A DNA stretch of 64,000 nucleotides from Eledone cirrhosa (taxonomy: Eukaryota > Mollusca > Cephalopoda > Octopoda > Eledonidae). The notes under the pieces are model-generated. The model saw only the letters and a program-made list of their open reading frames with translations, had not been told where the DNA came from and made no database searches. Positions 1 to 15,100 of this stretch are shown in pieces. The translations under genes and the position numbers were made by a program. Positions within the stretch are counted from its first letter, which is position 1. Every line of letters starts with the position of its first letter. The stretch is taken from contig OZ024745.1 of NCBI GenBank assembly GCA_964016885.1, positions 48,858,042 to 48,922,041 on the forward strand, read 5' to 3'.

Positions 1-165
1 TCCAACCATTCTTGCTCTGGTAGTACAGATATCACCTTCAACCATAGAATCATTGTAACTATCAACACCACCTAGAAAATCCTTTTGTTTCATACTAGCT
101 TCTGTGTTGAAATTTATGCAATTTTCAGTTGTCTGACGATGTGGATTTTTCTGAAGCTGTTGATC
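1..165 (-). CDS. BTAF1: BTAF1 exon 16 (residues 629-683), cut by the window edge
   Basis: The exon begins after acceptor TTTCTAG, runs through a variable linker and ends with [15 protein letters not shown] at base 1. The TRARMVG motif corresponds to the RARMMAAKLLG motif of the family. The reading frame is open to the window edge, so the exon continues to the left. Confidence 0.9.
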
Positions 166-3100
166 CTAGAAAATAAATTAAGCCAATAAAATTAAATAAT
201 AAAATTAAATTAGGTAATTCATAAAGATAACATTTGTCAACAAAAATCCTTAAAACCACAAATTTAATGTTGATAAAAACTTACCCTTCCTTTATGTTTT
301 GCTTCAAGTATATAAGCTGGATCAAAAGGAATTCTTGCATGCTGCATGAGAAGGCAAAACCAAACTCCTAACCAAGCTACAGAAGCTTCAGTTAAATTTT
401 CTAAAGGTGCTTGCAGCAATATCTGATCCCAGACCTTGAAAAATACAAATACATACAAATAATCAATACAGAATAGAGAGGGGAAACATTTCATTTTTTA
501 TTTATTTCATCATCATCATCACCGTTTTACGTCCGTTCTTCCACGCTAGCATGGGTTAGACGGGTTGTCCTGTTGTGGGCAGTGTCTGGTCGGCTGACCA
601 TGCCTTGCTCATACAGGAACTGATCTGGCTTGATTTCTACAGCTGGATGCCCTTCCTAACACCAACCTCATTTACAGTGAGTGCTGGGTGCTTTTTCGTG
701 GCGCCTACACGTCCACTTTACAGTGTGGGCTGGGTGCTTTTTTGCCGTGGCACCTCCACGACCACCTTGCGGGGGTGGGGGGGGAGGGGGGCATATTGTT
801 TATATGCTTCAGCATGTACCCATGGGAGGTCGGGTACCCTGTATTACTGCGTGACGCCAGAAGTCACGGTCGTGTGTCATTGACTTTGAGAGGTGTAGTT
901 GGGTAAGGTCGGCTTTTATCACCTCATCCCAAGTCATCTTGGGTCTCCCCACTCCGCGGTTTCCATCAACTTCTAGTGCTCTGCACCTTTTTATGCATGG
1001 AGGAGTTTAAGACCGGATGCCCATGGGAACTCCTGACAGTAATGCCCATCCTCATGATGACGATTATGATGACTGTTACTTTAAAAAAAACACAAACAAC
1101 TATCAGATATTTCAGAGAAAAAAGTTTAAAAGCTATGTTAAAATTAATTAATGAAAAATTATTTTTGAAATTCTTTCTCAAATAAATAAAAGATAATTTA
1201 AATATTTAATAACCACACTTTTTCAACAAGCTTCAAAATCTCAGGATTGGGTTCTAGAAGAGCTCGTTGGAAGATGTGTCGTAGAGAATCACACAACAGA
1301 GGTACAAGCCAGTTCTTAGGGTGATTCTGAAATATTAAAAAATTAAATTAAGTTCCAAACAGAAATGTAATTTACATATAAACTAATTTCCTACATCTTG
1401 CCAAAAAGAGTTGAGGGGACTCTTTAGTCATGTCAAGGACATAACAACCTCTCTAATGCTGGCACAATAAACTGCACCCAGTACATTCTGTAAAATGAGC
1501 ATCCATAGAAACCATGATAAACAAAGCATTAAGTGGACTCTTTAGACATGTAATAGGCGTAATAACCTCCCTTGTGTAGGTGTTGTGATAAAATGCACCT
1601 AGTATATTTTGTAAAGAAGTTATTGTTAGTAGGGCAATAGAAAACATGTCAAAACCGGAACATATGTAAGAAAGATATGGCCTCTGGTCCATTTAAGAGG
1701 ACAGAAACCATGACTTGTGAAGCAATGCATCAAAATATAGAGTTATACTCAGATCAGAGACCTGGTCAAGATACTTGGCATAAAATGGACTTTGCTAAAT
1801 ACATGCAAGGGCCAGTTTAGTCGTGTCAGATTGAGGGACAGACAAAAATATACCACACTGTCCATCTACACAGTTTCTGTCTAACCAGTTTCACTGGTTC
1901 AAGCTTATGGTAAAAGACCCTTGCACAAAAGGCCCCAATGTGTTGTTGAAGCTGGAATCACATGATTGTGAAGTAAATATCTTAACCCCAATGCCATAAC
2001 TGCAGCTATAAATTACATTATAGAGTATAAGATTCAATATATCACCAATGCAGAAAAAAGAGATTGAGGATGGTAATTGTTTCTACTATAGGCACAAGGG
2101 CAGAAAATTTGGGGGAGGGGAAAGTAGATTAAATCGACCCTAGGGTATAATTAGTGCTTTATTTTATCGACCCCGTAAGGATGAAAGGCTAAGCTAACCT
2201 AGGTGGAATTTGAACTCAGAACGTAAAGGGCCATAACTATGCTGCAAAGCATGGTGTCTGACGCTCTACCGATACTGAAGTTAGTATGATATTAATAATA
2301 ATTTCTAATTTAGGCACAAGGCAAGCAATTTTGAGAGTGAGGAAGTTGATTATATCAACCACAGTTCTTGGCCAGTCCTTTATTTTATCGACCCCAGAAG
2401 GATGGAAGGCAAAGTTGCTTATGGCAGGATTTGAACTTAGAACACAGAATAATGGAATGAATACTGTAAGGCATGTTGTTCTGTGTTCTAACAATTCCAC
2501 TAATAATAAAAGTATACAAGATTTTAAATCATGAAAATATATTCATTTACCTTTGGGTGTTCCAAAATTAGTAACGTGTGAAATGTTTTCAGGGAAGCTT
2601 TTCGTACAGATGCAATATTGTGACGTAGAAAAGGCCAAAGTCTGGGAACCAATTCCACTAGTGAATGTCCAGAACTAAAATGAAAATTTAGAAAAATATT
2701 TTAATTTTATATTGAGAATATGGAGGCACATGGCTTAGTGGTTAGAGCATTGGCCTTGCAATCAAAAGGTTGTGAGTTCAATTCTCAGACTGGGTGATAT
2801 GTTGTTTCCTTGAGCAAGGCACTTTATTTCACATTGCTCCAGTTTACTCAGCTGTAGAAATGAGATGATAGGGACTGGGGTCCATATCATTCCACTGCAA
2901 AGTGGTCGTGGAGGTGCCACAGCAAAAAAGCACCCAGCACTCACTGTAAATGAGGTTGGTGTTAGGAAGGGCATCCAGCTGTAGAAATCAAGCCAGAATC
3001 AGTTCCCGTCCCACCCTTGCAAGCAGGGAAAAGTGGACGTAAAATGAAATGATGATGATGATGAGAAAACGCACTAGTGCTAATACCATGATAAAATGTA

Positions 3101-6100
3101 CCCAATACACTTTGTAATATACTAGCAACCAAACTGAGACCAATATAAGGTTAAGAAAACCCCTTCAATCCTATTGAGGACATAAACTCTATGATAGAAA
3201 GCACCCCAGTACACTCTGTGAAGTGATTAGCATTAGAAAGGGTAACCAGCTGTAGACATTATACCAAAGATGGAATGCACAAACAAGACAAAGTTCTCAA
3301 GTCTGTTTGTTCCAAAGCATGACAACCTATCCAACACATGCAGGCATTAAAAGTGAGTATGAAGTAATGATAATGATAAATTTTATTGGTCACAGAAATA
3401 AGTCATAGCAAATTTAATGTTGAAGATTAATATGATGTTCACATCAGAGGCAACACTTCATCATCATCATCATCATTTTACGTCCGCTTTTCCCTGCTTG
3501 CAAGGGTGGGACGGCAACTGATTCTGGCTTGATTTCTACAGCTGGATGCCCTTCCTAACATCAACCTCATTTACAGTGAGTGCTACGTGCTTTTTTTTCT
3601 GTGGCACCTACACGTCCACTTTACAGTGTGGGCTGGGTACTTTTTTGCCGTGGCACCTCCACGACCACAGTCCTAACATCTCATTTTTACAGCTGAGTGA
3701 ACTGGAGCAATGTGAAATAAAGTGTCTTGCTCAAGGAAACAACACATCACCCGGTCTGAGAATTGAACTCACAACCTTTCAATTGCAAGCCCAATGCTCT
3801 AACCACTAAGCCATGCGCCTTCACATGAAAATAAGAAACACTAAAGATAAACTGTCTTTACGAAAAGCAGGAAGCACAAGAAAATTATAACTCATTCCTC
3901 AATCAACTGAAAGAGTTTAAGATATCTTACACAATAATCTTTAAGAACATTGAAAAACAGTGACATCACCATATTCATAGCCACCTTTCTAGAGTTGGGT
4001 AGGTTTTGGGGAGTAAATTTTTATGGCTTTCCTCATGTAAACATTTACTTTAATTTTAAGTATTGTATAAACTGTTAATCCTTGTCAAACCAGTTTTATA
4101 GTGGGACTTGTCACTGCTAGCTTATAAAAGGTGTCAATATGAAGAGGCATGGAGAGAGAGAGAGAGAGAGAGAGAGACACACACACACAACAGACTTCCC
4201 TATAGTTTCCATCTACTAAATTCCTTCACAGGGAATTGGATAGCATAGGGTTAGAGAACACTTGAGCAAAGTGTCGATCAGTGTGATTACACCCACTGGA
4301 TACAAACTTCTTAAAAACACACCCATTAATATTTATCAATAGTTTAAATGTTTTTACTATTAAAAGAAAGTTTCTAAAAGTGTAAACATCCAGCTGACTT
4401 ATAAAGCATTGAGAAATTTGAAAATATAGTTGCCCCAATGCAGATAACTATAATAACAGTTGATAACTATATATGATTGTTGAAAAAAATTGGGTAAAGT
4501 ACCCCTGGATACAATTTTTCAACTATCATTTATAGTTATCAACTATTATTATAGTTATGCCAAGGTTAACTTTGCCTTTCATCCTTACGGGGTCGATAAA
4601 ATAAAGTACCAGTAATGTACTGGGTAATTGCTGGCCTTGTGCCAAAAGTGGAAACAATTATAGTTATCTGTGTTGGGGTAACTATATTTTCAAATTTCAA
4701 AGTTTCTAAAGTATATGCTAGAAATACTTTTGCTAATCTTACTGAAATGGAATAAAATATGACTCAAATAATAAAAAATATTTTCTTCACCATTGAGTAG
4801 ATTCTTCTCCTTCAGGGTAGCACAGTAATGTTGAAAGCAAGGTCATAATGCTGTTAGTAGATGCAGTTAGGTCATCCAGGTCTAATAATATCTCCCATAG
4901 CATTGATATAATTCTCGGAACCTGTATCAACAAAATAAGGATTTCAAAGTCAGAAATGGAACATTTATTCTTAACATCTTGTAATGATTTAACAAAGAAT
5001 ATCTAAAAATGGATTTCTTAATTCAAATGTTTATAGTATATTTATGTACAGATTTGTTGTGAAAATGTGCAGTATTCAGTGTAAAGACATTAATTTGTAC
5101 TTTTCAAGAATGTTTTGCTAAATAGTGTAGATTTCTATCTGACTATTAAAGTGTTTTAAAGTATATGTTTATTGACAATTTAATAAAATATACAGAATAA
5201 AATAATATCTAACTACATCTTCACTTAACTCAATGTCCTGTACCACATGAAACTGCATTAGTAAGATGTTCTTGAAAAATACAAACAGTACAATGATTGC
5301 ATAGCATCAAAAATTAAAGTTTCTCCTTTAGTGCAATGATTTGTTTACTAATAAAGATACTATAAACATTTGAAGTAACAAACCCATTTTTAGAAATCGT
5401 CTGTTAAATCATTATAAAGATGTTAAGAATTGATCACATCATCATACAATATTTACAAACTGAAATAACTATATAATATAAATATACTAATATAAATATC
5501 TATTTTATAACAATTTCATCTTTAACAGCAGTGATTGAATTGTCTATATCAACATCGTTTCTATGAAGATTTTAAAAAGCAATAGTCAAAACATACCTCA
5601 TTTGGTAAAAGATTGACTAACTCATTGCAAACTGGGACAAGAGCAGTAGCTGCAACTGCTCTCACATCATCATCATCATCTTTTAAACCCTCAAGGATAC
5701 ATGGTAGAATTTTGGGTAATAATTCATTTGTCATATTCTGAAACAAATGTTTGGCAGTTTATAAAAACAAAATATGTATTGAGAAGAGTAATGAAGAAAG
5801 GTATTTCTCATAAAAATTACTTAAATTATTCATTTACTATTTTCAGTAATTCCACTGCAGCCATGCTAGGACATCACCTTCAAGAATTTTATGTGATTAT
5901 ATCAGCCCCAGTACTTTGTCTGGCATTTATTTGACCTCAGAGAGGGACAAAAATGGCAAAGAAAATTGGCAGTCATTAGAGCACAGGACAAAATGCCTTG
6001 AGATATTTTTTCTGGCTCTCTATGCTCAGAGTTCAAATCCTGCAACAGTCAACTTTCATCCTTTCAGGGTTGGTAAAATAACGTACCAAGATACTTTTGT

Positions 6101-9100
6101 CATATTTTATCATTCCTTACACACACACAAAATGTATATGTATATTAAATGTACACCATATCTATACACTGTTTACATGATTTACAATAACCATAGCTCA
6201 GTTGTTTTTTTTTTAAAACCAGGTTAGGCCTCATCTAGCAGACCTATGATAAAAACAATCTAGCTGAGAAACCCCATCCATATTTTTTATAGTGTATCTA
6301 GGACTGAATCATCCAATGTGTGATATAAAGTAGAATTGACTGTTATTTCTAGCAGGTCGAGCATCTAACCATCCACATGAAGACTTTGTCTTTGCTGGGG
6401 CAAGTTAGAAATTAACTTCAGTGAAATTGCCCATTGAACTTGTTACATGCTTTTATTCTTTTACTAGTTTCAGTCATTGGAACCCAGTACTTTATTCACT
6501 CTTATTCAGTACATTTTATTTATTGTTTTGCTAGGTCTGGTATAGCCATAGTTTTAACAGGCCCCTTTAAATCTGTGATATTAAGGCTGTTGATGTTCCA
6601 TTTAAACTATTGCAAGTCAACACCTGCCAAAAAGACATGAACAGAGAGGGAATTCACGTTCTGGCTAAAGTGGTTAGTGTGGGCTTGGAAGGTTCAACAC
6701 AACATGAGGAGGAGAGATAAATGAGTTGGGAGTATATAAGTGGAAATGGCATGAGACCATCAGTTTCAAGGAGCAGAGGCCATTTTAGTGGCATTAGAGA
6801 AGACAGAGAAAAGAGATGGTATATCTGTGGGCCTGATCCAGAAGTTGATTTACACCAATTTAGCCAAATAGCTTTTCTCTGTCTGTAGTCTAGTCTGTCT
6901 TATTTATAGACTTGCTGAGATATGCTTTTGACACAATACCATTTCATTCTGAAACAAATGTTTTAAATAAAAAAGAACCAGAAAAACCAGAAAAACAATC
7001 CTTTGAAGACCTCTTTCTTCGCTAAAGCAAGAGTTAACCATGCAAGCCCTACAAGCTTCACACTCATCATGGAGTCCTTTTTGATGTGTTTTATGATGAG
7101 ATGCCCTTCCTGGTACCAAGTCCTTTTAGTTGCCTCTTACAACATGCAAGGATATGGTACACATATTCTAAACTGGATATTCACATGTAACAAACAAGAA
7201 AAATAAATTATGAAATTACCTTCCTGACAGCTAATAAATATTTTAGTCCAAGGAGTCCTCCATGTCGCACTTCCCATTGGGACTGTCCCAAAAGAGCCAA
7301 CAAAGCAGAAACAACACTGTGCACACCATCAGTGTCAAGCAAGTGAATAACAACTCCAAGAGTTTGTGCACAGGTTTCTCTCACTGGTGCAACAACCTAG
7401 AAAAGAATAGTTCACTACATTAAAATGACTAAGTAAGAAGCTATCTTATTTAAATTTCACATAACTCAAAGGAAAGATAAAGGAACCAATTTCATTTTCT
7501 CACTACATCAAACATACACATTTAAAAAATACATATAAATAAATAAAGGAAATAAATATTAAACATGATTTTAGTGATCTGCATATTTATAACCATAAAA
7601 CATGTACTTTGTTTGTAGTTTAGTCGCTAAAAGCAATCAAGAGCCAGCTTTTGGTGATATGTTAAATTGGAAAACAAATTAAGTCAACCACTCAAGTATG
7701 CCACAATGGAATTTGAACTTAAACAGTAAAGAACTGAAACAAATACTGCAAAACAATGTCAGGGACAATAATAATTCCACCAATTTGCTGCCTTTGAGTT
7801 GAACTCAATGTGCATTGGACACAAATACCGCAAGGTATTTATAAAACTTCTGCCAATTCTCTGAGCTTATTTCAATATATCAATCAGAAATTTAATTATC
7901 AGTTATCAAAAATATGGAAAATATCTAATAAACACATTAGTTTACATGCTATAATAGTTCATAAAATCATTCTCTGAACAGAATTCTGATTTTCATATTA
8001 ACTCTTTCATTACCATATTTCTATACACTGCCTATGACTTTCAAATAACTATGAAATTAATCAAAAATTTGGAAGGATCTAGTAGTATAACTAACTGTTG
8101 TATGAATCATAACAAAAGATCTTAAATAGTATTATGATGGAACATATAAAATTTAAATATGGACATTTTAAAACATAGAGCTTTGTATTATGGTTTCGGG
8201 TGGTTAAGGGAGTTTTATTCAAAATATTATCAATAATATGTGATAAAATCTAATATTACCTCATCAGCAACAAAATCACCAAACCGATCCAGTGCCAAAA
8301 CACACAACAGACGAAGTGAAAGATCACACAGCCAGGTTTGATTTATTGATAACATCTTCAATATAAAATGAAAGTAAACAATCATGCATTACATATATTC
8401 ATTATAACCTAAAATGTTGTTAATGATAAAAATATCAAATTACATTATCAGTAATTGTTTGACTTTTCCTGTCACAAGTTTTAGATTTTATTTAATTCTA
8501 AAGTGAGGGCCTAAACATAAAGTAGTAGAGAAGACTGGACAGAGCAGAGATCAGAATATATCAATGACTTAGCAGAGAATCACTCAAAAAGAGGAAGACA
8601 AACAATGAATTGCAGAAGATAATGGAAATAGAGTTAGTGATGAGTGAAAAGAAAAGGGATAAGATGGTTAGAGAAAGAATGAAAGTGACTGAATGAGAGA
8701 AATTACGGAAATGAATGTGGAAGGAAATAAAGGAAGAGGAAGGCCAAGAAAGACATAGCTAAAGATGGAGCAAGAAATGCTATTACTGAAACAAAATGTT
8801 TTATTTGCTCCTTACAATATGCAAAGATATGGTGCGTCAAACCCATGCAAGCATGAAAAATGGACATTAAACAATGATGATGATGTACCATATGTGCAAA
8901 GAGAACTGCTTTGTAATTATCAATGACAAAAGATCCTTAAACAACTACACACAAAAAATTCAAGCTTAACAACAAAAAATACAATATCTCTCAAGAAAAC
9001 ATACATCACACCTTTACTTGTGCACTATTAAACTCTGTCTTTTCTATCACTACAATATTCTCTGCTCTTTTGAACTTGCAGTCCATATATTACCTACATC

Positions 9101-12100
9101 TGAACCAACCCATCTCTTAGTAACTGGAATTGATCTGATCAACTGAAACTCTTGTATGTGGTGTCCCAACATGGCTACAGTTCAATGACTGGTAACAGTA
9201 AAAGAATAAAAGAATATACTTCAAATTAGCACACTTTGTATGTACTTCAATATAATCATAATTCTAGAGCAGTTTAGTAAAATATCTGTAGCTTCAGGTA
9301 CGGGTCACGCTCAAGGCATGTAGCATATTGTATCATTGAGAAAAACTTATTCCACATGGCTCTAGTCAACTCAGATGGCAAAAATGAGTTACACATATAA
9401 TTCAAAGGGTTGGCTTTGTCACACATTATGTCATGCAGTATCTCCTTGAGAACTCTGTTATGGATACATGTGTCTGTGGAATGCTTAGTCACTATCACAT
9501 TAATTTCACAAGCAGGCTATACCATTGTTCAAATAACTGGAACACATGTCAGAACAGACAGAAGTTCAACACAAAATAAAATTTATGTTAGTATTGCCCA
9601 ACAGAAATCATTCATGTTATAAAGTGAAGAGCAACCAGCTGTAGAAACTGTACCAAACATAATGACATACACAACAGACTAGGCCAGTTTTCCTCTGTTG
9701 GTGTGTGCTAGATGATGAAGAGCCGTGGCAAATGGCAAGAGAGAGGACTACAGTTGGTGGTGTGATGAAGGACAGGAGAAGGTAGCAAGATGATGAACCA
9801 CAAGAGGTGGTTGGTACCTAAATGAAAGCTCACAGCAAGTGGCACAACGTTAATACCTATCCAATTCATGCCAGTATAAAAACAAAATGGATGCAAAATG
9901 ATGATGATGATGATATCATTCAATGAACTATAACCCTTCCCAATAAACCATTTACTTAGGTCCAAAATACAAATGTATTTTTATTAACCAAATATAAGTG
10001 AATAGACTGATAAAACAAACCTGATCAGCAGGTGTATCAGAAGCTCGACCAGCTCCTCTCCCGTGGAGTTTGACAACCTCTCGAAGACCTGTAGCAGCTC
10101 CATGCCGAATTTCCCAAGCATTATGAAACAGATCATTCATTAAAACTTCACAAAAAGACTCAAAAGGCCATTCTTCGCACTAAAGAAAAAAATACAAAAA
10201 TAATATGAAGCTTAATATTTTTTTAATTTTGAAAACTAATAAAATGTTAGAGATTCAAACCTATAATCTTATACAACTTCACAGCAAAAGATGTAAAAAT
10301 TATCAATAACAAAAGCTAAGTTTGGTTAAAAAAAAAAAAGATATTCTTTAATAAAAAGAAAAAGCTTTTTTAGCTTTTTAACCATTTTGATACCAAACCA
10401 CCTGAAACCATCCCTGGCTATATGATACAAAACTGTTTATTTTAAAATGCTCATATTTATCTAAAAAACCTTCCATTATAATTTTATATAAGAACCTTTG
10501 TTAAGTTACACTCCAAATATCAGCTAAATAATGAGAAAGTTATTTTACAAATACCCTCCAAAATTATTTGAAAATCATAGATTGTCCTTCATATGGCCAC
10601 AGAAAAGTGAATTACTAAAAATTATTAATATTTTATATTTTACCTATTCAGCAATTCAATAGCTTATATTTAAATTTTTTTATTATTTTCCATAAACATT
10701 AAGAATTTTAAAAAATGTATTATTATTTCAATAAAAATATATTGGCAAAAAAAACAAGAGTTCTTAAATCATTACTTACTGCCTCGTCTGCCGATGAGTT
10801 TGGTACAGCTACATCAATAATCAATCTATCTTCTTCAACGAGTTTCTCATTCAAGTTAAGTTTTGCCTTCTTTACATTTGGTTCACCCTCATTAGAAGTT
10901 GATTCCCTATAATAATAATATATAATATACTTCACTATAATATATAACAAGATAAATATAATAAAACAGATATACTTTGTCAAACCCATACCATCATGAT
11001 AAGCAAGCACAGACTGATAATCTATATATATAAAACAGAGGATGTCTGTCTGTGTGTGTGTGAGTTCGAATCCCTAAAACTCGAGAACCACCCAACCGAC
11101 TGTTTTCAAACTTTACACATGTAATACTTATGTTTCAGGGAGTGTTCTGAGCAAATAAAATTTCAAATTTTCTAATCCCCAGGGACCACATTAGGCGATT
11201 TAGCGATCTCGCTCTATAATTCTTAGTCTTTCTCTTTTTAGATAGATACATACTTATAACGTCGCGCCCTTATAATATCTGTCTGTCTGCATTACATCAC
11301 TTCCTTGAGGATGTCTGTGTGTGTGAGTTTGAATCACTAAAACTCGAGAAGTACCCAACCGATTTTATTCAAACTTTACATGTGTATTACTTATGTTTCA
11401 GGGAGTGTTAGGCACATAAAGAAATTCGACTTTTTTTTATCTCCTAGCATTAGGTGAAAAACTGCGTTGTTTAACATTTTTAGGGTTTTTTTAAGGTGTT
11501 ACGTCAGACCAATTTCCTTGAAATTGTAACTATGTATTAGTCAGTCTCTTCTTCATACCATAAGCAAAGAAAATCCAACTTTCTTATAGCCTAAGGCCTG
11601 CATTAGGTGAAAAACTTCATTTTTTTCAGCTTCTCAGGGCTTTTTGGAGGCGTTACGTCTAGCCGATTTTCCCGAAATTTCAAGGCATATTATGCACATA
11701 AAAAAATTCATTTTCTTGAACCCCTAGGGCCCGCATTAGGTGAAAACCTGCATTTTTCCTGTTTCAGTGAGGAAAATCTTAAAGATTATCCAGCCATCAG
11801 AGTATTCGGTTTATTTTCTTTACATATTGTCCAGGCATGCAGTTTTTAGGTCTATTGGCGGCCCGCGTTCCAAAATACCTTATCCTGTGCAACGCCGGGT
11901 ACCACTGCTAGTGAATAATAAATAAATAACAAATTAACTTATCTGTAATAATGGTTTCTTAAATAGGCACAAGGCCAGCAATGGGGGGGGGTCGATTAAA
12001 TCGACCCCAGCGCCTGCCTGGTACTTTATTTTATCGACCCCTTAAGGATGAAAGGCAAAGTTAACCTCAGCGGAATTTGAACTCAATGCTTGAAAGCATG

Positions 12101-15100
12101 GTCTCCGAGTCTCTACCGATACTACCAAACCACCACCCTTATCTGTTTCTAATGTAAGTATTAGGGTGGAAAGGGAAATCAATTTGCAACAGTGTTATGG
12201 GTAGGATGCTGGCTAAACCTATGTAGGTGTGAATCAGAAGAACAATATGTAAAAATGGATATTCATCCATAGACCTTTAACTGATTAACTTGTAGGGACA
12301 CCATAGTGACATATCTTCATCATTGAAACCTGGTGGACCCCATCCCTCTTCAGATCTGAACACAAGTTCTCCCACAGAATAAAAGAAGGGGTAGGTAGAG
12401 GAAGAATCAACACTAATACTGGACTGGATGAAAAGCAAAATTGTCCTCAACAGAATTTGAACTCGGAGTGCTAGAGCAAATACCACTAAGCATTCTGTTT
12501 GACGTTCTAACAACCCCACTCACCCTTAAAATATGGATAAAAACAACAACAAAAATTTTAATATATTTACTTGGAGGATCTAAACATCAGAATATATTTA
12601 TATGAGAATATTTATTATACTTTATTTCATACTATTCTATGATGTTCTTCAAAGTAAATAATAAACTTAATGAAATTATTTAAAATGTGAATTATTTGAA
12701 AATATTAACTTTACCCTTGTGCTTCTTTTGATCTCTGTTTGGCTAAATTCCTGGCTTTCCGTCGAGCTTTGTTTCTTTCTCGGGCGCTCATCCCACTAGT
12801 GACATTCATTAATTGTTGTTTAACTAGTTCACCAACAGATTTCTGAGAAAATTGAGAAATTTAAAAGACTCTTTGTTAATCAACAACAATAAGCTCTATT
12901 ATACATGGTTTTATGGTAATTGATTTCTGTTTATTAAATAGCTGGGTTGTGCTTTTGACAGAGATTGTAACTCAATACACTGGGTAACACTAGTAAACAG
13001 ACACACATACATATCATCATCGTTTTTACGCCTACTTTTCCATATATATATATATATACACACACATACATTATCATCATCATCATCATCATCATCATTT
13101 AACGTCTATCTTCCACGCTAGCATGGCTTTAGACGGCAATTGTCCCACTTGAGGCAAAATTGGTTGTCTTGCTCGTATAGGACTGTCTGGCATGTTTTCT
13201 ACGGTTGGATGCCCTTCCTTACACCAACCATGTTTACAGTGTGGACTGGGAGGTTTTTACCGTGTTACCTACACAACCTCATTTATTTAGGACTGGATGC
13301 TGTGGTACCAACATAACTTTACAGAGAGAGGGATGGTGTTGATGGGGGTGGGGGTAAGGGTAATGATATGGGGGTGTATTTTTAGTTAAGAAGTGCCTAC
13401 TGACTGTAGGTTTCGCTTTGTACTTAGGCAAGGCGGGTCTTCTGTATTACTGCATAGAACCAAAGATCTCGGTCCAGTGACGTTGTCTTGGCGAAGTGTG
13501 TGTAAGGTCGGAATTTATCAAATCGTCCCAGGTTTATCTGGGTCTGCCTACTCCATAGCTTCCATCAATTTTGATCGCCCTGCACTTTTTTATACAGCTG
13601 TCGTCTCGCATGCGCATCACGTGACCACATATATATACACATATACATACACACACACACATACACACATATATATATATATACACACATATACATACAC
13701 ACACACACACACACATATATATACACACACACATATATATATATATATGTATGTGTGTGTGTAGAGAGAGAGAGATAAGCCAACCTGCATAGTCTACAAA
13801 TTCCATTCACAAGGCATTGGTCAACCAAAACAGAAGACACTTGCTCAAGGTGCCATACAGTGGGATAGATACCAGAACCATGTTCTTACAAAGCAAATTT
13901 TTTAAGCAGAAAATTAATAAAATTGTTGTTAAAGTTCACACCTCCATACATTTAGCCAACTTCCTTTGGGATGTATCTCATGAGCTTTCTTGGGTGTTTC
14001 TAATATTAATATTACCGAATAAACAATGATTTTATTCAGGGGAAAAAAGCACCCAGTCCACTCTGTAAAGTGGTTACACTGGTGCATCAAGGAAAACACC
14101 CAGTCTACCCCATAAGCTGATTGTGCTGGTGCACGAAAAAAGCTAATGGTACACACTGTAAGTGAAAGTTGGTTTGGTATTAGGAAGGGCAACCAACTAG
14201 AAAACGAAATCAAAAACAGAACATATGAACAAGACATGGTCACTAGATCTGTTTGGCCTCATAACATGACAACCCATCTAATCCATGCAAGCATGGAAAA
14301 TAGATGTTAAACAGTGATGATAATGATTACAATGGATTTACAAGTAAAATTTAAATAAACTCACTTTACATCTATCCATAGAATTTACATCAATCTTATT
14401 CTGTGTAAGATCTTCATCATTAAAAAGACAGTCTGTGTCAAAATCTCCAGCCATATCAAGACCAAGTCGCTTATTTAGAAACTGTCTTTGTTTTATCAAC
14501 CGTTCTTTATCATCCATATCTGAAAATACATATATAAAGCAATTGTGTTCAATATTTTCAATCATGTAATTCCAAATTTAAAGGATTCATCTGAGACAAT
14601 GGAATCTGTACCTGAAAATCTCTCAAAGGCACAAGCCTGGGCAAGTGATTTTGTGGAAGACTAACAATTGCCAATACATGGAAGTCTCCCCTCTCCATCC
14701 CACAGATGTTGACCAAAGAAAAAGGAAGGGCTAATACAGCATGACCAGTAAAGGCTGATACCTTATCAACCATGAAAAGCTAAGCTGACTTCTGTAGGAT
14801 TTGAATTCAGAGCACAGAGAACTAGAACAAATCCTGTGAGACATTTAATTCAACACAAATCCTGTGAGACATTTAATTCAACATCATGACCAGTAAAGAC
14901 CGATACTTTATCAACTCTGAAAGGATGAAAAGCAAAGCTTACTTCAGTGTATTTGAACTCAGTGCAGAAAGGTAGAACAAATCCTGCGAAAGATTTAATC
15001 CGACACAGATTACACAGACAATTCTCCACCTTAATATTTTAATAAAATACAATAATGATTTCTAATTTAGATACAAGGCCAACAATCTGTGGAAAGGGGA

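Noticed and set aside
2700..2800. tRNA-like sequence that could be a real tRNA gene
   Set aside because: A and B boxes are present, but the sequence cannot be folded into a convincing tRNA and continues into SINE body and LINE tail. The same holds for 46956, 49085 and 62881.
13393..13840. Open frames of 90-123 codons rich in His, Thr, Tyr, Ile, Val and Cys
   Set aside because: They are translations of a (TA)/(CA) microsatellite and of a LINE-A tail.
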